A stretch of DNA of 64,000 bases, from NCBI RefSeq assembly GCF_905147365.1, contig NC_056406.1, forward strand, positions 7,604,501 through 7,668,500, given 5' to 3'. The position numbers and the translations under genes are program-made. Below, one piece after another: positions 1 through 12,989 of this stretch; position 1 is the first letter of the stretch; each line of letters opens with the position of its first letter. The notes beneath the pieces are model-generated. The model made no database searches. It was given only the letters and a program-made list of their open reading frames with translations, and was not told where the DNA came from. This DNA is from Aricia agestis (Eukaryota > Arthropoda > Insecta > Lepidoptera > Lycaenidae).

Positions 1-39
<39 letters not shown>
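1..39. repeat. (AT)n microsatellite at the window edge
   Basis: An uninterrupted AT dinucleotide run starts at base 1 and ends at ATAG. It may continue beyond the window. Confidence 0.95.
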
Positions 40-40
<1 letters not shown>

Positions 41-535
41 CTAGGGCTGTTTTTATATAATTTACATATTTACCTACTTGTATTTTATAACGACAATCCT
101 CAAATACCTACTCGCAGAACTATTCTAGTCTAAGTTTATTCAACTCCAACGACTATTTCGTCGCAAGAAACAGATAATAATTTATCATAAATTATTATGA
201 ATATTCCACTATAGTTTTGTTTTTTATTGGACCTAGTTAAATCTAGAGCTGTCGGTCTGTACGTCTGCATACATACTAATTGCGGCAATATATTCCGACT
301 GGCTCCATCAATGAATACAAATGGCTTATGAAGTCCGTTTTTAACTGTATTTGTATCGGGAAAACATAACGAGCAGGCGATGTTCGTGATATTTTTTACT
401 TGAAATTGCTTAGACTGGCGCCTGAGCTGCTTCTTCGAGCAGCTTACCCTGGCGCCAGATTGACGTGGTGTGCAGACATACACAATAGAACCTGTCGCCA
501 TGATACTTAAACACACAACACTTATTATTTAACGA

Positions 536-990
536 GCTTTTGCCCGCGGCTTCGCTCGCTTTAAGAAGTATTATCATATACAAACTTTGTACAGACCCGT
601 ACCTGATATAAGAAGAAGTGATATAAGAATAAGTGCTTTAAGTTTAAGGGCTCGCGTATTATAGCAGACACATTTTATATACACAAAGATAATGATGAGT
701 ATAGCAAAAATTAAAACTTTACGAAATCGTTTAAATATTGAGATATTTACAAAATTGATAAACTAATTATTATGCTGACCTAGGAATTTGCGATGCTTGC
801 ATCGTACAAACTTTCATCCCCTATTTTAGCCCCTGGAGGTAGAATTGATCAAAATCCTTTCTTAGCGTATGCCTACGTCATATCATCTACCTGCATGCCA
901 AATTTCAGTCCGATCGGTCCAGTGGTTTGGGCTGTGGGAATGGTGATAGATCACCATGTCAGTCAGTCAACTTTGAGTTTTATATAGTTG
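536..990 (-). mobile_element. Helitron-like fragments (minus strand)
   Basis: The piece at 536-570 (GAGCTTTTGCCCGCGGCTTCGCTCGC) reads on the minus strand as the typical 3' end GCGAGCGAAGCCGCGGGCAAA. The piece at 793-985 reads as the matching 5' half, with ACTCAAAGTTGACTGACTGA, CACAGCCCAAACCACTGG and GAAATTTGGCATGCAGGTAG. The same blocks are found in the order 5' to 3' at 58150-58397. The sequence between the two pieces is unassigned. Confidence 0.55.
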
Positions 991-2178
991 AAGTTCTATC
1001 GTAAAAACATTTTTTTGTGAATTTGGAGACTCTGGGTCTTAGGGAGTAGGTGTAGGCATCAATAATTATTCACATCTCATTTCAGCGGCGCCAATGAAAG
1101 TGATTAAAATCTGTTATGATTTTCTAAACATGGTCTCAAAGTACAAGAGCAACCGCGTTTCTTCTATTAACTCTACCTGAACTCTGAAGTCTGTACTCAT
1201 GTTTAAAAAGTTATTAATCATGTCACCAAACAAAGATTCGGGTGTCTTAGAAAAAGAGCCGTTGTTTATATTAGTTCGCGCCTTTTTCGAGTGTCACTTT
1301 GCTTATTGCCGCCACTTTAGGAGCGCTCAAACAACACTATCGTATATCAAAAGAACGCTCGGAGCGGAATCGGCGTTAAGCATTGTCGCTATCTCTTTAA
1401 TTGAAAGCTTTTTTACTGTTTCGGCTCTTTTTCACGAAGTTTTTACTTGCAGTAGTTGTCGTTAAATATTTTTTTAATTTGTCTGACAAAAGACTTCAAA
1501 GGTTTAATGGCAATAGGGCAGCACAAAGCCGAATGGCCCATATGGTGTATTCCATTAATTGTCACATTATGAGTTTTATGTTATGCGAGCCGAGCGGGGG
1601 TTTTTAGAAATGAGTTTACATATTTGATTCGGCCTAGTGATGATTGTCTATTCAAAATTAAAATATGCACAACATTTTGAGGATAAAAGAATGAAGAGTC
1701 CTCGTAAAACTCTCGAACTCTCTATAAATAATATTATGTTCAATTTGATTTAAATACACGTAGTCGGTAGTTCAATAGGGTTTTTGACTTGTAACTTGTT
1801 TCCTATTATGTATTTCAAATACATAATATTATTACGTAGTAATGTAAATAAGTACAGTATGTGTAATTTACATTACTAAATATTTTCATTAGGTAAGATA
1901 ATATATTATTATTTAGATAGAGCCCTTAATGAGCACTGATTTTCATAATCTTATGTACATTATATTAATATGACTTTATATTTTTAAGGAGGATATTGTC
2001 ATAATCAGCAAAAGATCTATATTATTGATTTTACCCCAAACGCTGTAAAACCTCAGCAAGAACTTTGTCACGGGCACAATAACCGGCACACTTCGCTCGC
2101 AAAAAATAGCCTCGTGTGAGAAACGGGTTCCGTAGATAATATTTTGAACTTGTAAAGACACTTACAGATAAATTACAT
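991..2178. other. AT-rich stretch without recognisable gene or repeat
   Basis: Only short ORFs without family features are present. I see no splice-flanked exon, tRNA or inverted-repeat element here. Confidence 0.5.
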
Positions 2179-2463
2179 AATATATACAATGTGAAATTTT
2201 AGTGGTTGTTTTCCCACAGCAGAACGATTTACCTTAAAGTAGTGTACTATCGAATAATGCATGTTATTTTTTGAAAAAAAAAATAATTGTATGATGTACT
2301 ATGGCAACTTTATGCCGCTGAGAGGCGCGATCGGCTATGACCCGGCCGAATTCTTTTTATGATTTGCATAAAAAAATTCATAAATCTATTGTAGGTACTA
2401 CTAAGGTAGAATCATGTTACTGCGGGAAAACAACCATTAAAATTTCACGCAGTATAATATATA
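2179..2463. mobile_element. Inverted-repeat transposon (MITE), about 285 bp
   Basis: The left end TGAAATTTTAGTGGTTGTTT and the right end AAACAACCATTAAAATTTCA are inverted repeats. The similarity extends inward over roughly 60 bases (TCCCACAGCAG... / ...TTACTGCGGGA; ACCTTAAAGTAGT / ACTACTAAGGT). No coding sequence is inside. Confidence 0.75.
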
Positions 2464-2783
2464 TAACTAATCTTATACAAGAATGTATGTAAATACTAAT
2501 CTTATACATTTTTTTTTAAGAATAGAATTTTGCTGTACGCTATACAGCTGATCATAAAAATAATATTTAGTACGAATACAATAAAGTGTGGTGTAACTAC
2601 GGCTATAATATAGCATTCTAAACTTTTAATAGGCTTATAAATCATAATATTCTTATAATAATTGATCAACTTATTGAGTGTAATATTATTGGTTTTGCTA
2701 CGGGCTACGGCGTAGCATGTACGCCGAACTCTACATTACCTTTAAGTATACCGTCAATATACCTACTACAAATTATTTGTAAC

Positions 2784-2995
2784 CAGATGGTGCCCGCAAC
2801 GAAGTAGCGCCAAAACGAGTTTATCGTGCGGGAACCGTACATTTTTTCCGGGACAAAAAGTATATTTTGTCCTTTCCCGGGACTCCAGACTCATGGAGTA
2901 TCTCCATGCCCAGCAAAATCGATTAAGCGGTTTGAGCGTGTAGAGGTAATAGACAGATAGACAGACACACACTTTCGCATTTATAATAATATTAG
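2784..2995 (-). mobile_element. Helitron-like fragment
   Basis: The minus strand carries GCGAAAGTGTGTGTCTGTCT, CTCAAACCGCTTAATCGATT, a GGAAAGGACAAAATAT block and ACTTCGTTGCGGGCACC. This is the same order as the better preserved copy at 44351-44572. The CTAG terminus has decayed here. Confidence 0.5.
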
Positions 2996-3049
2996 AAGTA
3001 AGAAGTATGGATTACTCCATGTTTGAAATCCACTTTTTGTATTATATTT

Positions 3050-3260
3050 ATATTGGAACGAAGTTCCTTATCGCTCGTTGCGAAAGGGGGCTAGAGTGAC
3101 TAGACAGAAAAAGTGGTAACAACCAAGTAACAGCACTTTTTGACCGACACCTATTTTAGTACCTGCGAAGTATGGGGCAGAAGGCGATGACGTCAACCGG
3201 CGGGAAATTTAAAACTTCGTTCCATCCGGATGTCCCTTAACACATCTCAAGTTTTATTGT
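3050..3260. repeat. Dispersed repeat containing AACTTCGTTCCATCCGG
   Basis: A terminal block CTTCGTTCCATCCGGATGTC followed by CATCTCAAGTTTT recurs at 62410-62455. The left flank contains GGAACGAAGTTCC, an inverted relative of AACTTCGTTCC, which suggests an old inverted-repeat element. Confidence 0.4.
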
Positions 3261-3665
3261 AATTAATAATATTATATTTTAACGACCAATCTAACGACAT
3301 CAATTTTAATTTTATATTTTAAAGGAATGGTTTCAAACAAACAAAAAAAATTATTTCCATTTCTAAATTATTCCATTCCATTAAATTATTACTTACTATT
3401 CTGTATCGTTCATAATACGGAACCCTAGAACAGGATCCTTTGTGTTAACAACCATTTGGCATGCACGTGTCAAGTGTTGGGCTGGAATTATTAATTGCGA
3501 GTTTTTTGTTAACCGCCCGACACAGAAGGAGTTAACTACGTCGTTAGAATGACACTTATTATTGTCATTTTAAAATTAATAATATTGATGAAGATAATCG
3601 GAATGTGACGGTAATTTATAAATAGTCGATAAATATATTTAAAAAAGAATAGATTTGTTTTTCAG

Positions 3666-4112
3666 GGTTTCGTACCCAAAGGGTAAATCCAGGGCCCTAT
3701 TACTAAGACTTCGATGTTGTCTGTCCGTCTGTCTGTCCGTCTGTCTGTCTCCAGGCTGTATCTCAAGAACGGCCATATATAACGGATAGCCAGAGAGTTG
3801 AATTGTTCACAGATTACGTATTTCTGTTGCCGCTATAACAACAGATACTAAAAACAAAATAAATCAAATATTTAAGGGGGGCTCCCACAAAACCAACTTT
3901 TATTTTTTTGGCATTTTTTGCTCTATATCAATAATGGCAGCACTGGTAGGCACTTGATATTTTCACAAAGATCCTAAATATACGTCTACTTCATTTATCA
4001 ATAATAACAATAAAATAAAAATAGGGGACTCCCATACAAAAATCACAATTTTTGGCCTATTTTTGCTCTATGACCCTTCCTGCGCGAGTCCGACTCGCAC
4101 TTGGCCGATTAT
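3666..4112 (+). mobile_element. Dispersed SINE-like repeat (GACAGA family), near full length
   Basis: It begins AGGGTTTCGTACCCAAAGGG and ends CGACTCGCACTTGGCCGATT. Inside are a TCTGTCCGTCTGTCTG run, CAGGCTGTATCTCAAGAAC, a TTGCCGCTATAACAAC block and twice the phrase CTCCCA-x-AAAA. Other copies or fragments are at 6547, 12597, 21651, 25226, 26091, 31160, 38636, 46559 and 62834. I could not identify a tRNA head or a target duplication, so the class is uncertain. Confidence 0.7.
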
Positions 4113-6257
4113 TTATGAAGAAGATTACAGGAAGGGCCTGATGGCCCTTCCTGTAATCCATTTACCACTTATTATTACATAACTTAATTTATTAGTGCCA
4201 TTATTAAAACATACCTCTGATGTGGTATGTTTTAATAATGCATGAAAAATTTTATGGCAGCAAATTAGGCCAAAGAGCCATATTATTTTATTCACAAACA
4301 TACGTCCATATGAAATCGAGAGCAAGCTCTATAAATGCATAATAACATTTTGTTTACCTGCTGCACAAAGAAAATAACCAAATTTACTTAAATAATAACC
4401 GAAAACTCAATGTAAAATGATATAGAGATTAAAGTATAGATACTGTGTTGATTGTTTTCTATAAAACCATCCTCAAATTTAAAGTTGTAACTTTTTACGG
4501 ACGTTGTAAATAGGCCTAAATATGATTTTCTACATGTAAATAATAAACTGTCATTATGTTACGAGAGGAAACTAATAAAAAGCATCAAAAATATCTGAAC
4601 ATCACACGTCATCCGATATGCTGGATCCTGTCTGAACAGTAAAAAATGAAACACGCAACGGAACGGAATTGCGTTAGAACATAGAAATGATTTATTGAAA
4701 CGAGAGAAAAACCCGCGACATCGTGTGATAAAAACTCAAAACTCGTCCTAAAATATGTTTTATTTTGCTTGTTTTTGCGCGAAACATAATCTTTTCGGTG
4801 TAAAAAATGTCTTTAAAATTGTATCGCCAAATCGACGTGTTGTAACACAAAACCTATTGTGCATTTGAATCACTTCCTTTGATCGGGGCGTGATAATTTG
4901 TGAAGTTGGGTCCGGACTCCGGCCTAAGTAGCTCTTTTCACGGCAATTGTGTATCGACAATGTACGGCTTACTGAGGATTAGGACCCTATTGTGAGCCCT
5001 CGCAGTGTGATGTTTAATTTAGTTTTGAAGCTGCAGCGTGAAGAGCTCTCGATTCGAGCTCTACTTGACTCTAAGCTTTTATTAGACAGGTGAGTGATTA
5101 ACATAAACACTTTGATGGCCGGTTTTGCACTTCATACTCTGATTTAGCGATAGATTGCTACTGAAATGTAAACGAGGACTGGAATGTAATGGAATGCAAT
5201 TTAGAGTCCAGTGCCCGTTTACATTGTGCCAGTATTAATCCATGGCAGCAGAATTCGATCACTGGATTGGAGTAAATAGCAGCTAGTCGTTAGTAATAAA
5301 GAGCTATTTAAAATAAAGCAGCAGTAACATATTATTAGATTTTAATTTGTATTTTTGTTGAGTGTTGACCGCGTGGTCTAACTAGCACTTGTGCTCTTAT
5401 ATAGGACTAACGCAGGTTCGAGTATTTTGTAAAGTCCAACTCTTGAAGTTAACTTTATACCTATTTAAATATGAATCATTTTTGAACAGTATAGACTTAT
5501 ATAATATGACTAGTCTACATTGTTAAAAAATTTCTTTATCAAGCATAATAAAGATGTTAATTGCAAAACTCTTCCGAAACGGCTGGACCGATTCCAATGA
5601 AATTTCGTATGCTTATCGGGTAGGTCTGAAAATCACCCAATATCTATTTTCATTTTTCATGTTTCATACCTAAAATAAATTTTGAAAATCGCTCCGCAAG
5701 TGGCGGACTTATCCGCGAAAAAACATAAAAATTAAAAAAGTAACTTTTAATATTAGGTATTGTTATAATACGGTCGAATTGAGAAACCGTCGCCTTTTTG
5801 GAAGTCGGTTAAAAAAACGTATATTGCAACACAAGGTTGCCGGTTGAGTGAGCTTATTTTTATTATTTTTGTTGTTACTCGTATTTATATTAATTAGACG
5901 ACGACTCATTATTAAATTAATCTTATATTAATACTAAATAAATTAATCATCGTCGGCGAATGGTTAGAATTTGGTAATAACGACCGAATTGTACTCAATT
6001 ACGGTTCATTGTTTGTTGTGATGTCGGACAAATCCAATTATAGTGGAGGAATAATTTAGTTCGGTGTCCGGTTACCGTGACCATTATGTAAATGTACTAT
6101 TCAACTACTTGTCTATTCTAAATAATTAACATTCGAGCTTCCGAATTTAGTTTATTAAAATAATGCTCATTGTTTCGATTGTTATCTGCGATAATAGAAT
6201 AGATATAGCTTAATCTGTGATAGAAATAAGGTAGCGTTTTGAAAGGAAATGAGTAAA
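4113..6257. other. Intergenic AT-rich DNA with minor repeat pieces
   Basis: Contains the direct/inverted pair GAAGGGCCTGATGGCCCTTC (4130-4150), a segment at 5570-5750 resembling degraded lepidopteran repeats (CGAAACGGCTGGACCGATT), and at 5770-5815 an inverted fragment of the ACCGACTTCC-AAAAGG family. A weak tRNA-like stretch at 5368-5420 is discussed under rejected items. No gene is recognised. Confidence 0.45.
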
Positions 6258-6462
6258 TCTTATATCTTTAAACGAGCAATTCTTGTATATATTTATTATA
6301 TATTTTGGAATCTCGGAATCGGCTCCAACGATTTCATGAAATTTAGTATATAGGGAGTTTCGGGGGCGATAAATCGATCTAGCTAGGAATTATTTTTAGA
6401 AAATGTCATTTTATTCCTGTTTTATTAAATACATACCGAGCAAAGCTCGGTCAAATAGCTAG
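6258..6462 (+). mobile_element. Short Helitron-like element with canonical 3' hairpin
   Basis: It starts TCTTATATCTTTAAACGAGC and ends ACCGAGCAAAGCTCGGT, eight bases or so, then CTAG. The near-terminal hairpin ACCGAGC-aaa-GCTCGGT plus CTAG is the classic Helitron 3' end. It is preceded by A and followed by T. A related copy is at 58612-58857. Confidence 0.75.
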
Positions 6463-6546
6463 TTATAACAAAATGGCACATTTGTGAGCAAGTGGTTTTA
6501 TCATAGATGAGGTGCGGCAATATGTGAGCCTAGTATTATCTATTTT

Positions 6547-6640
6547 TAAGGTTCCGTACCCAAAGGATAAAAACGGGACCCTATTCGATTCTGTCCGCCT
6601 GTCTCCAGGCTGTAACTCAAGAACGGCGTGACGGACCAGA
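6547..6640 (+). repeat. GACAGA-family repeat fragment
   Basis: AAGGTTCCGTACCCAAAGGA, GGGACCCTATT and CTCCAGGCTGTAACTCAAGA are in the family order; the rest is missing. Confidence 0.65.
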
Positions 6641-6986
6641 AACACTTTAGAATTTATAATAATTCATATTAGTATAGATAGCTACTGCCTACTTAGGTAC
6701 AACCGTACCTACAACATGGAACACCTAACCTAAGTAGCTATCGATACTAATTTATAATATTAGAAAGAAAGAAAGAAATATTAGAGACAACTCACACCGG
6801 GATTTAAATAAAAGCAGACATTAATGCTTCTATTATCGCGGTGTCTCCATACCGGTCCATACCAATTTAGTAAAATTGGCTAAAGCGTGAAGAAGTGTCA
6901 GACGGACACACTTCGTATTTACATTATGAGTATGCATATATTATTGTGTCATAAAAAACGACAAATATTAATTATCTGGAACTTAC

Positions 6987-7024
6987 CGAACATCAGTGCC
7001 CGCGTCCGGTCTTGACCGCTTCGC
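6987..7024 (-). CDS. Candidate 38-nt internal exon of an unidentified gene
   Basis: On the minus strand a pyrimidine-leaning tract and TTTTCGTTGCAG precede 38 GC-rich bases followed by the strong donor GTAAGTT. Two frames are open: AKRSRPDAGTDV and RSGQDRTRALMF. The block stands out from the AT-rich surroundings and both splice sites fit consensus, so it could be a small internal exon of a gene with large introns whose other exons lie elsewhere. I do not recognise the peptide. A chance match is a real alternative. Confidence 0.3.
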
Positions 7025-10000
7025 CTGCAACGAAAATAAGGGTAATTAATAATAATTATAAAAATACCATCTCTAAATTATAAAGAGTAAAAGACTTTGC
7101 TATAGGACATAATATTGCCTAATTTCTAAAAGCGTGCAGTGTACGAGAAGAAGAGGTGAACTGAGAAAATGTCTACAGCTGAGACTAGAATACAAAAAGA
7201 AAAAATTGAAACACAATTTTTCAAGCTCTTTTGTGTCCGATTTGAATTGTGCTCTACAAATGTACATAACGTACATTTAAATATTAATTAAATTCTAAAT
7301 AATAGATATTGAATAATATCCATCTGACACTTTCGTCCTCAACACAAGTATGTACTTATTTGAAAATTTTCTCAGAAAAAAAATTTATGGTATTCATGTT
7401 TTAAAGCAACAAGAACTTAAAACGTTTAATTAAAAGCTACTAAAACTTAACAAATGGTTGGAGCTTGTAATATAATTTATTTTATTATCTCCGTACTTGA
7501 TTAGTGGATAAAAAATAAATTCCTGATTAATGAATCGTCGTTAGGGCCGTGTAAAACAACGTAACGGTTAACTAACCCGGGTTTTCTAACTTACAAGAGA
7601 TTCCAGATAAACGCTAAACTATAAATAATAAAACTCCTAAATGTCGCCTACCTCAGATCAAGATTAGAGTAACAACATTAATAAAATCGAGCCGAATTTA
7701 TTTAACAGTCAGAGGGCGCCACTACGTCTCATTGATATACGGAGGTGCTACACACGCGAACAAAAAAGGCTCTTGTTTTGTGGTCGTCAAGAGTTCTTTT
7801 TCTACGTTGGTGGTAGCACTTATAAATTTACTCTATTTTACTTAATTTAAAATCTCCGAGATGCGACGTGTTTCTAATACGATATTTGAAGTAAGTAAGG
7901 CTTGCTTACATGTCTTCATTTTGAAGACATGTAAGTATGTGCTTAAGGGTTAAAAAATCTTTCAAATTGTAGAGTTTTGATCATTGTCAATTCCAATAAA
8001 CATTAATAATAATTATTAAGTAATTAGGTAGGTAACCTTAGATACCTAAGACTTTTTGAAAACATACCGAGAAGACAACGAATAGTGTATAAAAAATAAG
8101 TAAAACAACATAGGTAGAGTTGGAAACGATGCCTAGTCACAGAATATACATATATTAGTAGTACCAAGCCTAGTTTCACGATTGCCAGTTTGTCGTCGCG
8201 TTGTATTTTATCCGCAATTTATGTGCGTCTAGGCTTTAGAGAGCGTGCTAGTTAAACTTACACTCGACGTACTAGGAGAACATAAGCCAAAGGATATGTG
8301 TGAGGAACATTATAAATCACCGCGCGCATAACGCGAGGTGTGAGGCCGGCCGATCTCGCGATACCGACCTCTAATTTATACGTTTTACGCGGCGACATGC
8401 GCCCGCGCGCGCTTCGAAATCGTTTCTTACATAGGCTGTTTCTCCGTTCCTTATGGACCACAGAGAAACCTCCGTACTAAATTTAAAAAAAACAGGTGGA
8501 TATGATAATGATAGTCTGTTGTTTTTAAGCTATTTAGTATTTAGTTATAGAACTATGTCATTATTAATTATGCAGATTTTATCAAATTTTGTTACATTTA
8601 TGTCTAAGCTGCTCATAAAAATACTTAAGTATAATGTACACTTAAATCATTAAATAAAATATGAAAATAATAAAAAAACAACATCTGCTCTACATTTTAT
8701 TAGCGCACATTAAAATTAAATACATCAAGATCTGCATCTTTATGACAATACCTAGTCTATAAATTTTATATCGCCTTAGCTAATAAGACACGTGAATAAC
8801 GATTATTGCGTAAAGATCTAAAATTGAAATAAAAAAATCGAAGAACTTCGAGGAACATTCGATTTATTAATTGAAGCCACAAACAGTGTCATCCCGTAGA
8901 GGGGCAGCGAAGGTTCGAACAAAACTGTTATTTATCTGTACGTAATTCGTTTATTGTTTTATCTCGGTTTATTTACGGTGTGGGATCGTCCCCGGCCCGC
9001 GCCCGCGCCAGTCCCGCGTCGGCCCCGTCGCGCTCCCGGCTCCTCGTCGAATAAATTTTCAAATTTATCGTCCGCCATAATGTTCGGTTATCGTTGATAA
9101 TACGAGAGATACCTATTGGTGTGATATTAATTCGACGCGTACGTTTTATTTATTCCGAGTCGTCGCCGTCGTGTGAAATGTCAATTTTAATAGTGATTTA
9201 TACGATGCTCCTTTTATATTTTTATTGTTTAAGGCGACAGTCATTCGTTACACCCTTTTGTTACTCATGTTAATGGAGAGGATGCTTATTATTTAGCGTG
9301 TTTTGAGGAATTTCGGAAATTATATTGGCGGTCACGCAAATTAATAAGGCGAGACATTTTTAACATTTTCGAATGTTGAACGTTTCCAAATTTGAATGAT
9401 GCCCCGGACCTTTTCTTAAAAAGTGAGGTGTTTTATTCGACAACACTAAAAATATTCGCGCCTAAACGTCCATATAAAAGCTCGCCTTAAAGTTGTTTAT
9501 CGTTCCATATTAAAGTAAAGTATCGCATGCAGAATTAACACGAGTTACGACCAATCGGTGTTGTTTTGAATTAACCGGACAATTTAAGGAGTACTATCGA
9601 GAGAGACATCTCGCTCGATAAATCGCCCCTCGTTGGGCTATCAACTTGTACAAATTTGTTTTTATTGCTGTTATCTCTGGGTGGCTTTGTATCGAGCCTT
9701 TGCTTTCTTTGTTTATTACACGTTTGTCTTTAGCATTATTAAACGATTCGTTGTAAGAAACACGCGGCGCGTCCTGTTGTCCTGGTAGCGTCAACTATAT
9801 TTTATTATTTTGAACCTTTGAAACCTCTGCGTGCCTTTTTAAGGCTTTATTGTTAAATGTTCATAATGATTTTTTTTCTTTAAGTACAAATGGTTAAAGC
9901 TTGTTGAGCTTTTTATGGCCATCTGAATAATAATAATTATTATAAATTTGTTTCAAATTTTTTATATTATTTGTGCTTGCTATTTTTCCAGCTATTTCGA

Positions 10001-11473
10001 CCTCCCAAGGAAACTAAGTCAACGATCCCTTTTGGTGATAACTGATATCAAAATCACTATTACTGCGTACCAGGCCATCAACTGTCGATGCATTCCAAAT
10101 TAAATCGTCACATTCTCATATCTGAAAGCTGACCCCTCGTAGTTATGATAACCTGGTGTCGGGTAGCTAACGACGCTCTGTCCCGTAGGTACACCAACGA
10201 CACCACAATATCGGCATTACGACTTTTTAATGGCCCCTAAAGATTAACGTATGAATGGGTAACCTGAGATCTGACGCCGTTCCACTCGGAAAACATAAAC
10301 AGCATGTCCGCACTCGTGTTTGTGCCCACACAATTTAACTACCCTACTAGCAAACTAAATCAAAATGTGCAAAATAACGTGCAAGTTCCATGCATAAGCC
10401 TCATGCTACGAGTGTGCAGTCGGAAGAAGGTGCTATAATTGACATTTTCTGACCTTAGGCTCAGCGTGATCCAAGCTGCAGCGCGGGGAGGAACCGCCGA
10501 GGTATCCGCACGGCATCAGTGTCACCATGTTGACTCTGTACTGACCATCACACACTAGACTTCACTGTGACAGTGTTTCTATTGAACAGTTTATCGTATC
10601 GCATTTTAATGTTCGATTTTCAAATAAGATTTAGTTAGGTACTATCCATGTTCCACTTTTGTTATACCTAAAACCAAACGTTATATTGTTAACACTAGAT
10701 ACATAAGTCGTCAGAAGTATTGGAACAAGTAAGAAACATAAAGTGTTTTAGGACATTTTTATTTATTCGTTTTACAATCTAGAGTTTTATCCCTTTTATT
10801 AGGTACCTACTTGAATAAACTAAAAAGTGGCTGAAAATTTCAAACAATGCCATATTTTATTTCAATGGTTTTTATTTAAGGTAACTCACAAGTCACAACC
10901 GCCTAGATAGGCTGTTCTTACAAAAGCTTACGCTTTATCTTTCTATAAACGATTAACCTAGTTTGTACGTTTATTTCCGTTTTACAGAAACGAATTAAAT
11001 CGGAGAAGGAAAATGAATTCTCGAAACAAGAGACCAACTTTTTTGTTGTTAATCTGATTTGGAGGGAGCGAAATTTTGCGTTACGAAAATAAAGCATTAC
11101 AAAATTGCCGTTAGCAATTATAACGCTACGTTGGTGGCTAGTTATTGAAAGGCTGTTAGTCATCGCCCCTCGTCAAAAATAATAATAATAAAAACAAAAG
11201 AAAAAAACATGGTGGACCACCCACATACTTTGAATTTCGAATGTCGATGGAACGTGTTCATCAAGATGTCAAATCGACTTTGACGTAATCGAGAGTGTAC
11301 ATTTTTAATGTTACTAACAGATACGAACCGGCTTCTGTAAAGCTACATGGATATAAAACTAATGATAGGTACTTAGTAGATATACGTACAATTAATCTTA
11401 AAAATATAATTATATTGAATGGTATTTTCACGGTTTTTTGGATTTTCCCTACTTTAAAATTTAATCCTTTAGA
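7025..11473. other. Gene-poor stretch with CpG-rich patches
   Basis: GC-rich, CpG-rich patches occur at about 8300-8430, 8980-9055 and 10450-10530 and could be promoters, non-coding exons or conserved regulatory DNA; none has a convincing ORF. A 15-bp hairpin (TTACATGTCTTCA / TGAAGACATGTAA) lies at 7906-7934. No repeat family was recognised across most of this region. Confidence 0.4.
8975..9055. promoter_or_regulatory. CpG-rich island, possible promoter or 5' exon
   Basis: A run with CCCGGCCCGCGCCCGCGCC and GTCGGCCCCGTCGCGCTCCC stands far above the local base composition. There is no start codon with a family-like ORF. The function is not known. Confidence 0.25.
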
Positions 11474-11913
11474 GGGCGACTAACCCCAAAAATCAAACAT
11501 TCCTTCTCTCTTCACACTCACGCTCGTCTTTCATAATATGCCAGGTGAAAAAGAACGACGCGGATTCATCGCCAAATTAGTTTTTTCTCAATAGCTCGAT
11601 AAATATACCTACAACATATTTTTAAAAATCCGCTAGGTCGATCTCTCAATGATAGAATTTTATACAATGTGTTAAAATATTAACTTAGTTCAATGCACAA
11701 CTATGGCAATAAATGAAAAATTCGTGAAAATTAGATGCATCTTTGTGATTTTTTTCTATCGAGAAAATTTTAAGATATCGTGTTTTTGCTCAGATCGAAT
11801 TCTCGGAAATAGAATGTAGTATCTAATTTTAGAAAATGAAACATTTCGGGGCTTGTTTTCAAGTACTAAAATTAAATGAATTATAAAATCGACACTTTAG
11901 GGTTAGTCGCCCC
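11474..11913. mobile_element. Inverted-repeat element with GGGCGACTAACCC ends, about 440 bp
   Basis: The ends GGGCGACTAACCCC and AGGGTTAGTCGCCC are inverted repeats of at least 13 bases. The left part (AATCAAACATTCCTTCTCTC, CACACTCACGCTCGTCTTTC) recurs in reverse at 22585-22710. No transposase ORF is inside, so it is non-autonomous. Confidence 0.65.
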
Positions 11914-12516
11914 CTTAAGTGGGTGAATATCGAAACTAAGCCATTTTTTTGCGCAGGGGAAACCCTTTATGGAACATCGAAACAAAGCCTGCACAATATA
12001 TTTTATTAAACACTGTTTAGTGTTTACTAGCTCAACATAGTTAAGAAAAACAAATTAAGTACTTACTGATAATTAAAATTACAAATTAATGTCTAATAAC
12101 TTCTGGTTTTCTTAGAAATGGTAGACAGCTTTTATGTGTAATTAAAATTAAAAACCCTTTAGACTTATACCATACAAAGTACAATCTAATAAAATAACAA
12201 TATTTAACTTGTCAGGCTTCTTGATATCTTTGCAACATTGATTCTGTGGTTTGATTTACAAGAAAGCTCTACTGCCTACTTAGTCCAACTGTAGTTGGAG
12301 TTACTGCTTATTTACCTATTATTGTACAGAATATATTTTAATTCGACAGAGTCTGTCTGCTTTTTATCTAATAACGGTTAAAACGCTGAGCCGATGCACC
12401 TATGTAAAATTGCTTTTTTCGGCTGGTTTCGTTTTGGAAGTAGGAAGCCACGGAAAAATGGTTCCACTGATAAACGAATCTCTGCGGAAACTTTAACATT
12501 CAATCTAGTACCCTAC

Positions 12517-12577
12517 ACGCTACAGAAGTTAGTTTGTTTATTACTAAAGTAATAAAAAAATAACTTCTGTAGCGTCC
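12517..12577. repeat. Short hairpin
   Basis: ACGCTACAGAAGTTA and TAACTTCTGTAGCGT are exact inverted repeats around about 30 AT-rich bases. Confidence 0.7.
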
Positions 12578-12596
12578 AGTTTTCCAAAATATAATA

Positions 12597-12985
12597 ATCG
12601 GCCAAGTGCGAGTCGGACTCGCGCACGAAGACTTTCGTACCGTTATAGAACAAAATTAGGCCAAAAAATGTGTTTTTTGTATGGGAGCCCTCCTTAAATT
12701 TTTATTTTATTTTAATATTATTATTAATTATTAAAGTACATATTATATAATTAAGGACTTTATGCAAATGTTATATCCTTAGCTTTTGCTATTATTGATA
12801 TCGAGCAAAAAAAGCCAAAAGAATCATGTTACACAATCTGTGAAAATTTCAGAAGTGTAGCTTCTTGAGATACAGCCTGGAGACAGACAGACAGACAGAC
12901 AGACATACAGACGGACAGATGGACAGGCATCGAAATCTCAGTAATAGGGTCCCGTTTTTACCCTTTGGTTACGGAACCCTAAAAA
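12597..12985 (-). mobile_element. GACAGA-family repeat
   Basis: Ends TCGGCCAAGTGCGAGTCGGA and TTACGGAACCCTAAAAAG, with a GACAGACAGACAGACAGACA run at 12882-12901 and ATGGGAGCCCTCCTTAAAT inside. The family is described at 3666. Confidence 0.75.
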
Positions 12986-12989
12986 GTTT

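Noticed and set aside
5368..5420. tRNA-like sequence (GTGGTCTAACTAGC ... GGTTCGAGT)
   Set aside because: The B-box-like part is present, but acceptor and anticodon stems do not pair; probably a worn SINE head or chance.
12880..12905. CRISPR-like or regulatory array of GACAGACA units
   Set aside because: It is the variable internal run of a dispersed eukaryotic repeat and recurs in every family copy.
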